Origin: CAYZRJ01 sp964480825
GTDB taxonomy: Bacteria > Patescibacteriota > WWE3 > UBA101185 > UBA10185
Assembly (NCBI GenBank): GCA_964480825.1
Contig: CAYZRJ010000001.1
Span: forward strand, 23,754 to 87,753
Length of the DNA stretch: 64,000 bases
Direction: 5' to 3'
The first letter of the stretch is position 1. Each line of letters begins with the position of its first letter. This document shows, piece after piece, positions 15,303 to 24,591 of the stretch. The notes under the pieces are model-generated. The model had not been told where the DNA came from, did no database searches, and worked only from the letters and a program-made list of their open reading frames with translations. The position numbers and the translations under genes are program-made.

Positions 15303-16806
15303 ACACTCTCCAGTACTCTAAATCATTTATGTAAACGGATGAGCTTTTTACAAATTTCTTCGAGATATCGACAGGCATCACTTCGTTAATTCCTAACACA
15401 AGAAGATCATAATCGTTAGTTCCGTTGACTCTAATATCAAATACCCTTGAGTTGGCATAAATAGCTTCCATCGGTTTAGTGTCTATAAAACCTAAACTAG
15501 GGTAGCCGTACTTCGTATAGATATGTTGTCTTAAGTCGTAAATTCCTACTCCAAACGACTTTTGTCCGATTATTTTATTTGCGTTTACCGGTGATCCAAA
15601 AAGCGGGTTGGTGTAAATGAAATAAAAAGGATAAAAATTAATAAGAGGCCAAACTATAAAAGCTAAAACCATTGTGATTAAAAATGGCTTAAAACTTTTA
15701 ATTTCTGAGACCGCCAAAAATCCATAGTAACTAAATACCGCAAACATTGGGTAAACTAAAGTGATATATCTATCAATCTTTTTTGACGCAAAAGATATCG
15801 CAATCAAATACAACACCGTGAATACAGCTAAATATAAAATGAATCCTCCGTTTATTTGATTTTGATATTTTCTCTTTAGTCTGTATGCGTAAACGGTGAA
15901 CAACGCCATGCCAATTAAAATTAAAGGAGAGCTTTTTAATATTATTACTACCATGTAAAACCACGCGCTGGCTTCTTTGGTGATTGAACCGAATAATACT
16001 TGGTCGTGTCCCCGTCTTAGTCCCACCCTTTCGGATTCGCTAAATATTTCTGTGATGTAATAAATCGGCCTCTCCCAAAGCGCCGGAAATAACAAGAATG
16101 TTGTTACAACAAAAGCTATAACGACGATTAACGGACCTAGCAAATCCTTTAGTCTTTTTTTGCTCAAAATTATCGTAATAAAATACCACGTAAGATAAAA
16201 AATCGGCGCGATAATTCCAATACTTTTAGTTAAAAAGGAAAGCGCGAATAAGACTCCTGTTGCGAAGTAATATAAAAACGAATTTCGTTGAACAGCCAAA
16301 TAGCCGGTTAAAAGACCTGCAAACACCAATAAAGCAAAAAGGGCGTCTAAGTGATATAAACGGGAATTGCCCAAGAAAAAAGGCTCAAAAGTAAATAAAC
16401 TTACAAGTAACATTGCTCCTGCTACGCTGAAGTATTTTCGTAAAATAAAAATTATGTACAGACTCAATAGTAGCTGGACAAAAATTAGAGTGAATTTGGA
16501 AACAAACGCAAAGGCTTCAAAATTATAGATGTTGTAGGATTTGATTTCTGTTATTTGTTTAAATACTTCGGTAGATACGCCGGTAATCCACATTACAGTA
16601 ACTCCCGGGTGGTAGTGCTGGTAAGTTTTTTCCCATTGTTGATATTTTAAACCGTTAACAAATTGCTCGGTTCTATAATGCCAGTTAACCTCATCGGGAT
16701 TTATAATGTCGTTGTTTAATCTAGGAACTCTGGTTAAAAAGAAGAGAAATGAAAACGCGAGTAAAAAGAAGATAGAGTTTTTTTGTATTTTTATATTATT
16801 CATCAA
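15286..16806 (-). CDS. GT-C membrane glycosyltransferase, paralogue of the 12223 gene
   Basis: 506 aa, polytopic. INPDEVNWHYRTEQF (D38-E39) gives the acidic pair, and YQHYHPGVTVMWITG matches the HPGVT block of the 12223-13785 product. LYHLDALFALLV corresponds to its HLEGLL motif, so the two genes derive from one ancestor within the cluster. KSSPLILIGMALF and KKIDRYITLVYPMFAVFSYY are also mirrored. The C-terminus is a short soluble region. It overlaps the flanking genes by 17 and 11 bases. Confidence 0.85.
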   Translation of the reverse strand: MMNNIKIQKNSIFFLLAFSFLFFLTRVPRLNNDIINPDEVNWHYRTEQFVNGLKYQQWEKTYQHYHPGVTVMWITGVSTEVFKQITEIKSYNIYNFEAFAFVSKFTLIFVQLLLSLYIIFILRKYFSVAGAMLLVSLFTFEPFFLGNSRLYHLDALFALLVFAGLLTGYLAVQRNSFLYYFATGVLFALSFLTKSIGIIAPIFYLTWYFITIILSKKRLKDLLGPLIVVIAFVVTTFLLFPALWERPIYYITEIFSESERVGLRRGHDQVLFGSITKEASAWFYMVVIILKSSPLILIGMALFTVYAYRLKRKYQNQINGGFILYLAVFTVLYLIAISFASKKIDRYITLVYPMFAVFSYYGFLAVSEIKSFKPFLITMVLAFIVWPLINFYPFYFIYTNPLFGSPVNANKIIGQKSFGVGIYDLRQHIYTKYGYPSLGFIDTKPMEAIYANSRVFDIRVNGTNDYDLLVLGINEVMPVDISKKFVKSSSVYINDLEYWRVYEKQK

Positions 16807-17686
16807 ACCCGAACGCGTATAAAACGCCTCCTATCAAACTTACAACTAATCTAAGTATATGATACAGAACTGACGCGGTTAACGCAGATTCTGCCGAGAT
16901 TCCGATCACAGAAAACATGCTTACATACAAAGCATCCTGAATACCGATACCGTTTAGTGACGGGATAAAAAATCCGACCAGCGTTATTAAAGGAAGAGCA
17001 AACATAGAATAAATAACCGCAGGATGTAAACCCAAAGACACGAAAACATAGTACTGACTGAGTATTGCAAAGATCTGTACCAAAAAAGATGCAAGAAAGG
17101 CGGCATGAAGTGCGTGCCGATGATTTTTGTACTGCTTAACAGAATCAATAATGTTTTTTACAATTTTGTAACGTTTAGATAAAAACTTTAATGCATACAG
17201 CGATATGTAAATACTAATTACTAAGGTTATTGCCGCGATTAATGACGCCCAGCCCAACAATCTAATAAAACTTACCGTTGATATCAAAAACAAAACTACA
17301 ACTCCCAAAAAGCGTTCCATAAAAGTAGCGGTAAATGCATTTGTTTTACTGTCTATTTTTTTACCGAGCTTTAATACTTTGTACACGTCTCCGCCGACGC
17401 TTGTAGGCATAAAGTTATTGAAAAAAGAACCTGTAAAATAGAGGGTTGTTAAATAGCCCAAACTTGTTTTTTTTGAATTAGGAAAGATTAATAATTCTTT
17501 CCATCTAACCGAGCTGACAATGTAATTTAAGATTAATAAAAGTGCGGCTAATAAAACGAATCTGATATCTGCAGTTTTCAGTTTAGAAAGCATCTCGCTT
17601 ATATCTACGTTTGAAAATAAAAATGCAAAAAGTCCAATACTTACTGCTAGTTTTATTACTACACTTTTAATTTTGCTTTTTTCCAT
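16796..17686 (-). CDS. Lysylphosphatidylglycerol-synthase-TM-like membrane protein (UPF0104 type)
   Basis: 296 aa, about 8 membrane helices. It carries the family hallmarks: NYIVSSVRWKELL, TSVGGDVYKVLKLGKKI and AFTATFMERFLGVVVL, with the GGD-x-K/R and ERF blocks. This is the membrane domain of LPG synthases without the catalytic soluble half; stand-alone versions are common in glycan loci and are suspected flippase-like or lipid-handling proteins. It overlaps the flippase gene upstream by 28 bases. Confidence 0.85.
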   Translation of the reverse strand: MEKSKIKSVVIKLAVSIGLFAFLFSNVDISEMLSKLKTADIRFVLLAALLLILNYIVSSVRWKELLIFPNSKKTSLGYLTTLYFTGSFFNNFMPTSVGGDVYKVLKLGKKIDSKTNAFTATFMERFLGVVVLFLISTVSFIRLLGWASLIAAITLVISIYISLYALKFLSKRYKIVKNIIDSVKQYKNHRHALHAAFLASFLVQIFAILSQYYVFVSLGLHPAVIYSMFALPLITLVGFFIPSLNGIGIQDALYVSMFSVIGISAESALTASVLYHILRLVVSLIGGVLYAFGFDE

Positions 17687-19113
17687 GCGAAGATTTCCTT
17701 CCCGTCAAAAATTTTAGACAGAAAAAGTGCATAAATCAGCAACACCATTAACGGTGGAAATAGCAAAAGTTTTATGATTAGACCGGCTGTAATTCCAAAC
17801 CATCCAATAACAGTGGATTGAACAAGAACTAACCAGTGTGTACTGTCGAAAAATATTAGATTTAAGCTTTTTTCGGCGCTAAATATTACGTACACGAGGC
17901 TTAAAAGTGCTCCTACAGCCAAGGCTATGGACATGGACATTAATTTATCGGTATACCCGTTGCCAACGTAAAAAGATACGCCGGTAACAACAACTAATAG
18001 TATGTACGTTAAAATCATCTGCCTTACCATTTTGGCCGGAACATGGATGCTGGATTTTACAATATCTAGTATCGAATACACAACAAACGCAAGTAAAACC
18101 GCGGGAATGTATTTATATGACTGGGCATATTTATTTCCTCCTACCAAGATTGAAATTAACTGGGGTGCCCAAAAACAAGCAACTGCTGAAGCCAAAATAA
18201 TGAATCCAAAAATCTTGTTAAAGTTTTTTTTAAACGAAAGCTTAAAGTCATCTATATCCTTTGAATATTTTTCAGAAAGTACCGGAAGACTAACGTCAGT
18301 TACAGCATCGGAAATGCTTAAAATCTTTTTTGAGTACAACACGGCAAAAGCAAATATCGCTATAACTTCCGGTCTGCTGTATAAACCTAAAACATTTGTA
18401 CCCAATTTTTCCCAGTTTGTGGCTAAAATCTTGACTAAGTAGATTGCGATACTAATAGAAAAGATATTCCTAAATAGTATTTTGAAATCTGACTTTGAAG
18501 GTAAAACGAACTTTCCCCGCAACGGAACAAGAGCTAAAAATCCTAAGCAAATTGAATTTATGATATTAAAGAGCATGTAAGCCCAAAAATACCCCGGAAT
18601 TTTGTAAAAATAGACTAAAGGAATAAATAAAATTGCGCTGATAGCGCCGGCACCAATCTGATAGATAAAAAGTCTCTTAAATCTTTTGGTTCCGGAAATT
18701 ATAGAGTTTAAAATACTCTGAATTCCCTGAAACATCATCGTAACCGCGTATATTTTTAAAGGTAATATTATTAAAGAAGTTTTATATAAACCCACAGCGA
18801 TTTTCTCTGAAAATATGTATAAACCCACAGCCAACGGAATTGTGATCATGTATCGGATTACCGCAGAGATTATAAATATCTTAAAAATGTCGGTATCTTT
18901 TTTTGCCGCCGCTATTTCTCTGGTACTAGCGGATGCCAAACCTAAGTGCTGCATTATGCCAAGCGCACCTCCGATACCTACAGCTAGCTGTACTATTCCC
19001 CACTCGCTTACACTCAAAACCCTAATAATAACAAAGCTTTGGATAAGCCCTAAAAGCATAGCCAAACCACGGGATATAAAACTAATAAACTGCCACTTAT
19101 CTAATTCTTTCAT
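17659..19113 (-). CDS. Polysaccharide flippase (Wzx/MOP superfamily), second copy
   Basis: 484 aa, 12-14 hydrophobic helices. It opens WQFISFISRGLAMLLGLIQSFVIIRVLSVSEWG, the usual first helix and S-EWG turn, and LGLASASTREIAAAKK matches the family loop after helix 3. This is the larger of two flippases in the cluster; two exporters in one locus suggest two lipid-linked products or two steps. It overlaps the downstream LPG-synthase-TM gene (28 bases) and the upstream DUF2079 gene (4 bases). Confidence 0.88.
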   Translation of the reverse strand: MKELDKWQFISFISRGLAMLLGLIQSFVIIRVLSVSEWGIVQLAVGIGGALGIMQHLGLASASTREIAAAKKDTDIFKIFIISAVIRYMITIPLAVGLYIFSEKIAVGLYKTSLIILPLKIYAVTMMFQGIQSILNSIISGTKRFKRLFIYQIGAGAISAILFIPLVYFYKIPGYFWAYMLFNIINSICLGFLALVPLRGKFVLPSKSDFKILFRNIFSISIAIYLVKILATNWEKLGTNVLGLYSRPEVIAIFAFAVLYSKKILSISDAVTDVSLPVLSEKYSKDIDDFKLSFKKNFNKIFGFIILASAVACFWAPQLISILVGGNKYAQSYKYIPAVLLAFVVYSILDIVKSSIHVPAKMVRQMILTYILLVVVTGVSFYVGNGYTDKLMSMSIALAVGALLSLVYVIFSAEKSLNLIFFDSTHWLVLVQSTVIGWFGITAGLIIKLLLFPPLMVLLIYALFLSKIFDGKEIFAWKKAKLKV

Positions 19114-21194
19114 TTCACCTCGATGTCACCTAAATAAACACTTCGGGTTTTTACGTAGTTGGTCATTCCAACAAATACTCTATAAGTTCCGGTATCTAAA
19201 TAGGCCGGCAACACCGTTTCTAAATCCTCTACATAATAGTAATCCTCGTTCCAGTCTTGGGGCTCTGATACTGCAAAAGACGGCAAGTTTGCGGCCTGAT
19301 ACATGTCGCCGGTTTTATCGTTAATAAAAGATGTAAACAAAAAATAACTGTCTAAGGAATCTTTTTTAAGATAAACCAGCCGCATGTTGGCGATTTTTCC
19401 TCTTTCGAATTCTTTTGGCATTAAATAATCAACAACCGTTAGACCGCCGTAAATAGTGTAATCGTATTTTGTCGGATACTTAAATCTTTCTTGGATGGGT
19501 AGTATCTCGGATTTTTGGTGCTCCCCAACTCTTTTGTAAACAAAAAGATTACCGCAACTTGCTTCGAGTTGGTAATTAGGGTCACGAATTATTTTGTTGA
19601 CAACGTTTTTTACTAAACCTATATCAAGATCCAAAATTGTTAAGATTTTTTTAGAAAATATATCGACGATCACAAAATCGGCTTGATTGTATAAAGCGGG
19701 AAAAATCGCGTATGTTTCTCTTTGGGCCAAATGCGCGCCTAAGTAGTCGGGTCCTGAAACCGAAGCTCCTTTTGGAATTAGTTTTACAATCTTTACTGCG
19801 CACTCTCTGTCTTTGTTTTCTAACGGGGATATTCTGGTTACGTCACCAATTTTTAATGCTGCTGTACCAAGCTCCAAATCTGTTTTTGCGTTAGCTATAA
19901 ATACAGGAAGTCTTTTTATTGCGGCATCCCGTGCCCATAAAAATACAACATTTTCATATTTAAAGCTTGTATAAATATTAGAAAATAAAAGTGCGAACGG
20001 TAAGATGTAAAAAAACAGAAGTAGTTTTGGCGAGGTCTTATTTAACAAGCTTTTTATCCAAGCAAATGAAAATATTACAGAAATAAACAAAATAGGAATA
20101 ATCATTGAAATGCGGTGGTTTTGAATTTCCGAAGTCCCTATACCGCCGGCACTTGTAAGATAGTTCATCATTAGATCAGGCACAGCCATCATCAAAATTT
20201 GGGGTGCGACAAACGGCATGTACATAACGGGAGCAAAAGTCATATTAAAATTGTCTATTTTATCCCCACCGAAAAATATCTTTGCCACAAGGCTCGGGTG
20301 CAAAATTATGTTTTTAGCAATTTCTACATACGAATCTCCGAAAACATCGTATCTGCTCAAAAAGTAATTTTCTAGTCCAACATCACGCACGTCGCGGTCT
20401 TCGATACCAAGCGAGGTAGCGAATTTTTGATAACCCTCTACTCTATAACTCGCGTAGTGCGGAATTATTACAAAAAATGCAGTGTAAAACCAAACGGCAC
20501 TAACTATCGAAACTGTTAAACCTAATTTCGTAAAAACCTTTTTGTTAGTCTCCGGAAATCTAAAGAGCATTATAAAAATACCGAACAAAAACGCGTACAA
20601 CGATATCTGTTCTTTTCCTGAAATGGCAATTGCCAATGAAATCCAAAAGAGTATTAAATCTTTTTTGTTCAGATTATTTTGATGATACATTTTCTCAAAG
20701 TAGTAAAACGCTAAAAGAAAAAACGGGATGGCTGCAGTCACACCATGAAAACCAGTTTTTGATGTTAAAAATCCAAGTGCCGGATAACTGAGATAAGATA
20801 GAGCTATTAGTAAAGACGATAGCTTGGAGCGAAGCTCGAGCATCGAAATCGCGTATATAATAAACGACGAAAATAAAACAATTACCAATTGAGAAAATAC
20901 TAAAGTGAGTGGGTTTTGGAAAAATATGTAAATCGGCAAAAACAGTAACAGAATCGGATCAACATGACTCATTGCCCAACGAGGCAGGTTAGTGCCAAAA
21001 TAGTCTGTTAAATACATAAAACGTCCGTTAAGCGTATTCCATAGCATCTGGGACATATTACCTAAATCAAATTTACCGAAATCAAAGTTTGAGTAGCTAA
21101 ACAAATTCATTCTGATGTTTATGGCCAAAAAAGCTAACGTTACCGCACCAAGTATAATTAAATGAAAATTTTGTTTTATATTAGGGAATTTCAT
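19110..21194 (-). CDS. DUF2079-family large membrane protein (probable GT-C-like)
   Basis: 694 aa. About 10-12 membrane helices in the first 400 residues and then a soluble C-terminal domain of about 280. FDFGKFDLGNMSQMLWNTLNG in the first loop is the DUF2079 signature (acidic residues followed by an aromatic block before LW). LTDYFGTNLPRWAMSHVDPILLLFLPIY is the next conserved stretch. The fold is expected to be GT-C, but activity is not established for the family. It is tightly packed in the cluster (4-base overlap downstream, 1-base gap upstream). Confidence 0.82.
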   Translation of the reverse strand: MKFPNIKQNFHLIILGAVTLAFLAINIRMNLFSYSNFDFGKFDLGNMSQMLWNTLNGRFMYLTDYFGTNLPRWAMSHVDPILLLFLPIYIFFQNPLTLVFSQLVIVLFSSFIIYAISMLELRSKLSSLLIALSYLSYPALGFLTSKTGFHGVTAAIPFFLLAFYYFEKMYHQNNLNKKDLILFWISLAIAISGKEQISLYAFLFGIFIMLFRFPETNKKVFTKLGLTVSIVSAVWFYTAFFVIIPHYASYRVEGYQKFATSLGIEDRDVRDVGLENYFLSRYDVFGDSYVEIAKNIILHPSLVAKIFFGGDKIDNFNMTFAPVMYMPFVAPQILMMAVPDLMMNYLTSAGGIGTSEIQNHRISMIIPILFISVIFSFAWIKSLLNKTSPKLLLFFYILPFALLFSNIYTSFKYENVVFLWARDAAIKRLPVFIANAKTDLELGTAALKIGDVTRISPLENKDRECAVKIVKLIPKGASVSGPDYLGAHLAQRETYAIFPALYNQADFVIVDIFSKKILTILDLDIGLVKNVVNKIIRDPNYQLEASCGNLFVYKRVGEHQKSEILPIQERFKYPTKYDYTIYGGLTVVDYLMPKEFERGKIANMRLVYLKKDSLDSYFLFTSFINDKTGDMYQAANLPSFAVSEPQDWNEDYYYVEDLETVLPAYLDTGTYRVFVGMTNYVKTRSVYLGDIEVK

Positions 21195-21195
21195 A

Positions 21196-21882
21196 TTAAT
21201 CGAAAAACCTAAATTTAATGAGTGACCAAACAGCTCCGACTCCGTCTTTCCATGTTATTTTCTTTCCGGCAGTATGCGAACGTCCCTTATACGAAATCGG
21301 CACTTCGCGTATTTTTAACCCTGCTTTCAATATTTTTGCGGTGATCTCCGGTTCAAAATCGAAACGTTCTGATTTTATATCTACGTTTCTTACGAACTCG
21401 CCCGGCATAAGTTTGTAGCAAGTTTCCATATCGGTTAGCAAAACACCAAAAAAAAGGTTGGTTACTAAAGTTAAAAGCTTATTTCCAAAATAGTGTAGAT
21501 TAGACATATCCTGATAATTTCCGGAAAATCTAGATCCGTACACTACATCAACCTTTTCTTCTTTGAGCGCGCGTAAAAGCTTTTTATAATCTTGAGGGTC
21601 GTACTCAAGATCCGCGTCCTGCACTATTACATAATCTCCTGTTGTATGTTTGAAACCAAGCTTTAGTGTATTTCCCTTACCTTTATTCTCAATTTTGTAA
21701 ATAAATTTTGTGTGAGGATTTTGCTGTTCTAGCTTCTTTAAAATTTCGACCGTCCCGTCAGTCGAAGCATCATCTACAACTATAACTTCTTTATCCAAAT
21801 CGGTAACTTCTTCAATTTTAGACAGAATTTTCTCTATTGTGTTTTTTTCGTTGTACACAGGTACTACTATTGATAATTTCAT
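21196..21882 (-). CDS. Polyprenyl-phosphate sugar synthase (DPM1-like GT2)
   Basis: 228 aa, the size of soluble dolichyl-phosphate mannose synthases. LSIVVPVYNEKNTI, VDDASTDGT, KGKGNTLKLGF, VQDADLEYDPQDY (DAD at 89-91) and DMETCYKLM give the complete GT2/DPM set, ending in ITWKDGVGAVWSLIKFRF. It makes a membrane-linked sugar donor, probably used by the GT-C enzymes beside it. It overlaps the upstream GT-C gene by 4 bases. Confidence 0.92.
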   Translation of the reverse strand: MKLSIVVPVYNEKNTIEKILSKIEEVTDLDKEVIVVDDASTDGTVEILKKLEQQNPHTKFIYKIENKGKGNTLKLGFKHTTGDYVIVQDADLEYDPQDYKKLLRALKEEKVDVVYGSRFSGNYQDMSNLHYFGNKLLTLVTNLFFGVLLTDMETCYKLMPGEFVRNVDIKSERFDFEPEITAKILKAGLKIREVPISYKGRSHTAGKKITWKDGVGAVWSLIKFRFFD

Positions 21883-23426
21883 AATACTTTTACCAGCCTT
21901 GTAACAAATTTTTGCCCGTTTACCGCGTATTCAAAGACTTTTAGCTCATCTAAAAAAGGCCGCTTGCTTAAATCCAAAGTCATTGTTGTGTTGTGTTCGT
22001 TGGTTATCAACAAATAATCAATTTCCGCTTCTTTTAACGCGTCTTGGTTCAAATACTGCTTCTTCTCTGTATTATAGTAAAAACCGCGCATTTCTGCTCT
22101 TTTATACTGATAATTTAAGTACCATTCGGCCACACTGCTGACATCGTTGTAAGCCACGTTACCCGAAAAGTTTATGGCGGCGTATTCCGCCGCATTTTTT
22201 ACCGATATAAATATATTTTTATGCGTATTAATTATTGAAAATGACCACAGTGACATTGCTAACACAGAAATTACGGCAAAAAGTTTAAATTTCTTTTGTG
22301 CCAGATACCATATAACTAAAAACTGTAAAACAAAATTTATCGCGAATATGTTTTTGTCCAGAATCAGGAACTGAAGTTTTAGCAAGTATTGCCCTACAGC
22401 GTAAATTCCTAATACCGTTAAATTTATTAGCAATGCAGTTTTTATATTTTTTGGGGATTGATCAAAATATTTTTGCAGCGAACTAACCAACAAAATTAAT
22501 AGAAACGGAATAATTGGAACAAATAATCTGGGTACTGCGGCCGGCCAAAATAGTATTAATATCAGCTCTAGAATCACAAATATTGACAGAGCCAAATTTT
22601 GCGTAAATATTTTTTTTATGTTTTTTAGATTCGCAAAGATGACATAAAAGGCGGGAATCAGGCCAAAGACACTAAGCAGAGATAAAAGATAAGTTGTCAA
22701 CATAACAAAATCGTATTTACGACCGGACGGCTCGTCTAAATAAGACGAGGAGAACGGGCTTCTAAAATATAGATAAGGGCCAACAACAAGTGCCAGTGAT
22801 ATAAAAAACGGAACTGTCTTTTTAGCTTTACCAAGAATATTTAATACATTAAATTTTATATCCTCTAAAAATATTGCGCCCACAGCCGCGGCGGTGAGTA
22901 AATAACCTTCGAAACGTGTAAGAATTGCAAAACCACACACTAAGCCCAAAGTAAAAAAGCGCAACCAAAGTTTTGATTTACTTCTTTCCTCGAAAAGGTA
23001 TACGGCTAACAAAACAAAAAAGCTAAACGGAACATCGGTCATTATTCTTAGCGACCAATACAAAAAAACGTTGTTAAATAAAAACGCCAACATTCCCCAA
23101 AATATCCATTTCTCGTTATTTACGTATTTTTTTAACAGCAGGAAAAAAATTAAAAATGAAGCAGAACTAAAAACTAATAAAACTAATCTGCCGTATGTAA
23201 TTTGGTCAATAAAATCCGGCTGTGTCGCTAAAAATATAGAAAATAAAGGCGGCCGTTTTTCGTCCAAAGGATAAAAGCCTATTTTTAATGATTCTGAAGC
23301 TCTAAGTATTCGATACGAATCTCCCCACTCGGCGACATTAATATTAAAAAGCACTACGTGAACAATAAAAAATATTACTATCAAAAACAGGCTTTTATAT
23401 GATGTAATTTTTTTGAGCGAAGTCAT
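21879..23426 (-). CDS. GT-C-like membrane glycosyltransferase
   Basis: 515 aa, about 10-12 helices, C-terminal soluble part. INVAEWGDSYRILRASESL (acidic residues E33 and D36) is the first-loop motif, followed by LDEKRPPLFSIFLA, a common arrangement in GT39-like proteins. RIMTDVPFSFFVL matches the second-loop Asp region. It has no close relationship to the HPGVT pair in this cluster. It overlaps the adjacent GT4 gene by 32 bases and the DPM1-like gene by 4. Confidence 0.82.
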   Translation of the reverse strand: MTSLKKITSYKSLFLIVIFFIVHVVLFNINVAEWGDSYRILRASESLKIGFYPLDEKRPPLFSIFLATQPDFIDQITYGRLVLLVFSSASFLIFFLLLKKYVNNEKWIFWGMLAFLFNNVFLYWSLRIMTDVPFSFFVLLAVYLFEERSKSKLWLRFFTLGLVCGFAILTRFEGYLLTAAAVGAIFLEDIKFNVLNILGKAKKTVPFFISLALVVGPYLYFRSPFSSSYLDEPSGRKYDFVMLTTYLLSLLSVFGLIPAFYVIFANLKNIKKIFTQNLALSIFVILELILILFWPAAVPRLFVPIIPFLLILLVSSLQKYFDQSPKNIKTALLINLTVLGIYAVGQYLLKLQFLILDKNIFAINFVLQFLVIWYLAQKKFKLFAVISVLAMSLWSFSIINTHKNIFISVKNAAEYAAINFSGNVAYNDVSSVAEWYLNYQYKRAEMRGFYYNTEKKQYLNQDALKEAEIDYLLITNEHNTTMTLDLSKRPFLDELKVFEYAVNGQKFVTRLVKVL

Positions 23427-24591
23427 AAACCTTATCTATTTCTTTAACTTTTTCGTCCCACGAGTATTTTAGATAAATCGTTTGTATATCAACTTTTGCT
23501 TGTCCCTCAACTACCTCTACAATTTTTTTAGCTATAGTGTCGGGTTCAATATTTTCGAGATAAAAAATACCCTGTAAATCGTCCTGAAGCTTAAATCCCG
23601 ACACAATTGCAGGAACTCCACATGATAGAGATTGCATAACTGCTTTTGGTAAACCTTCCCAAGTTGAAGGTAAAACAAAAACATCCGACACTTGATGAGC
23701 TATTGGGTTTAAGGGGTACGGAGTATATCCTATTTTTATTATTCGATCTTCAACACCAAATTTACCGATTGTTTCTGCTACTTTTTGTTGGTAGGTCGCA
23801 TCCCAAGAACCCACCAAAACAAGTTTATAAGCCTGCGGGAGTCCGGCGAGTGCCTCAATCAATAGATGGATGTTTTTTCTTTCTACCATCATGCCTAAAT
23901 TCAAAATTACTTTGTCGAAAATATCTAATCCCAACTCATTGCGTGATTTCTCCCGCTCTTGCTGACCGGCGGCTACAAATAATTGCGTGTTCACGCCTGT
24001 TTCTACAACAAAGCTACGTCGGAGGTCAGCTTTATAGTACTTTAAAGCCTCTTCCCGTGTTTCGTTTGACACAAATACAGACGCAGCTGCGGCCTTTACC
24101 GCGAGTTTATCGGATATAACCAAAAGCGGCCACGAAATAAGTCGCGACTGCGGTGAAATTGTTTTTCCTTCCTTTATAAAACTTTCCCATCTTCCTTTTG
24201 CCGTATTATGAAAATGAGCAACCAGGGGGATTTTTAATTCCTCAGCCCAAGGAAAGTAAGAAATTAAAAAGCATCGGTAAAAATAAATCCAAAGCGCGAA
24301 GTGTCCGTGACAATGAAGAATGTCCGGCTTATTGCGCCGCCTCCATTTTAGATATTTAAACAACAAAATAACCGACGATGTGACGCTAATCGTGCCGGCT
24401 AGCGGTTCTCTAAGAATGTGGTGAAACGTCACATTTTTTATTTCTTCGGCTTTTCCGGCTTTTGGCCATCTTCCGCAAAATACATCCTGCGTGTAACCTT
24501 TTTTAGACTGGGATAGTGTTATTTCGTACGGATGCGGTGCCAGTCCATCCCAAGGAGGAGGCATTTCGTAGACAATTCGACAAATTTTCAT
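23395..24591 (-). CDS. Family 4 glycosyltransferase with EX7Q in place of EX7E
   Basis: 398 aa, GT-B fold. N-domain: MPPPWDGLAPHPYEI (start of a GT4-type loop) and LHCHGHFAL; C-domain: ILNLGMMVERKNIHLLIEAL and LPSTWEGLPKAVMQSLSCGVPAIVSG. In GT4 enzymes the EX7E pair binds the nucleotide-sugar; here it is E312 with Q320 at the second position. That is unusual and may alter the rate or donor. It overlaps the next GT4 gene by 4 bases and the GT-C gene by 32. The donor is unknown. Confidence 0.87.
   Translation of the reverse strand: MKICRIVYEMPPPWDGLAPHPYEITLSQSKKGYTQDVFCGRWPKAGKAEEIKNVTFHHILREPLAGTISVTSSVILLFKYLKWRRRNKPDILHCHGHFALWIYFYRCFLISYFPWAEELKIPLVAHFHNTAKGRWESFIKEGKTISPQSRLISWPLLVISDKLAVKAAAASVFVSNETREEALKYYKADLRRSFVVETGVNTQLFVAAGQQEREKSRNELGLDIFDKVILNLGMMVERKNIHLLIEALAGLPQAYKLVLVGSWDATYQQKVAETIGKFGVEDRIIKIGYTPYPLNPIAHQVSDVFVLPSTWEGLPKAVMQSLSCGVPAIVSGFKLQDDLQGIFYLENIEPDTIAKKIVEVVEGQAKVDIQTIYLKYSWDEKVKEIDKVYDFAQKNYII

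Noticed and set aside
18002..18442. Plus-strand ORF of 146 aa opposite the second flippase
   Set aside because: It is a shadow of the flippase frame; its sequence is low in acidic residues and has no motif, and the flippase has clear homology.
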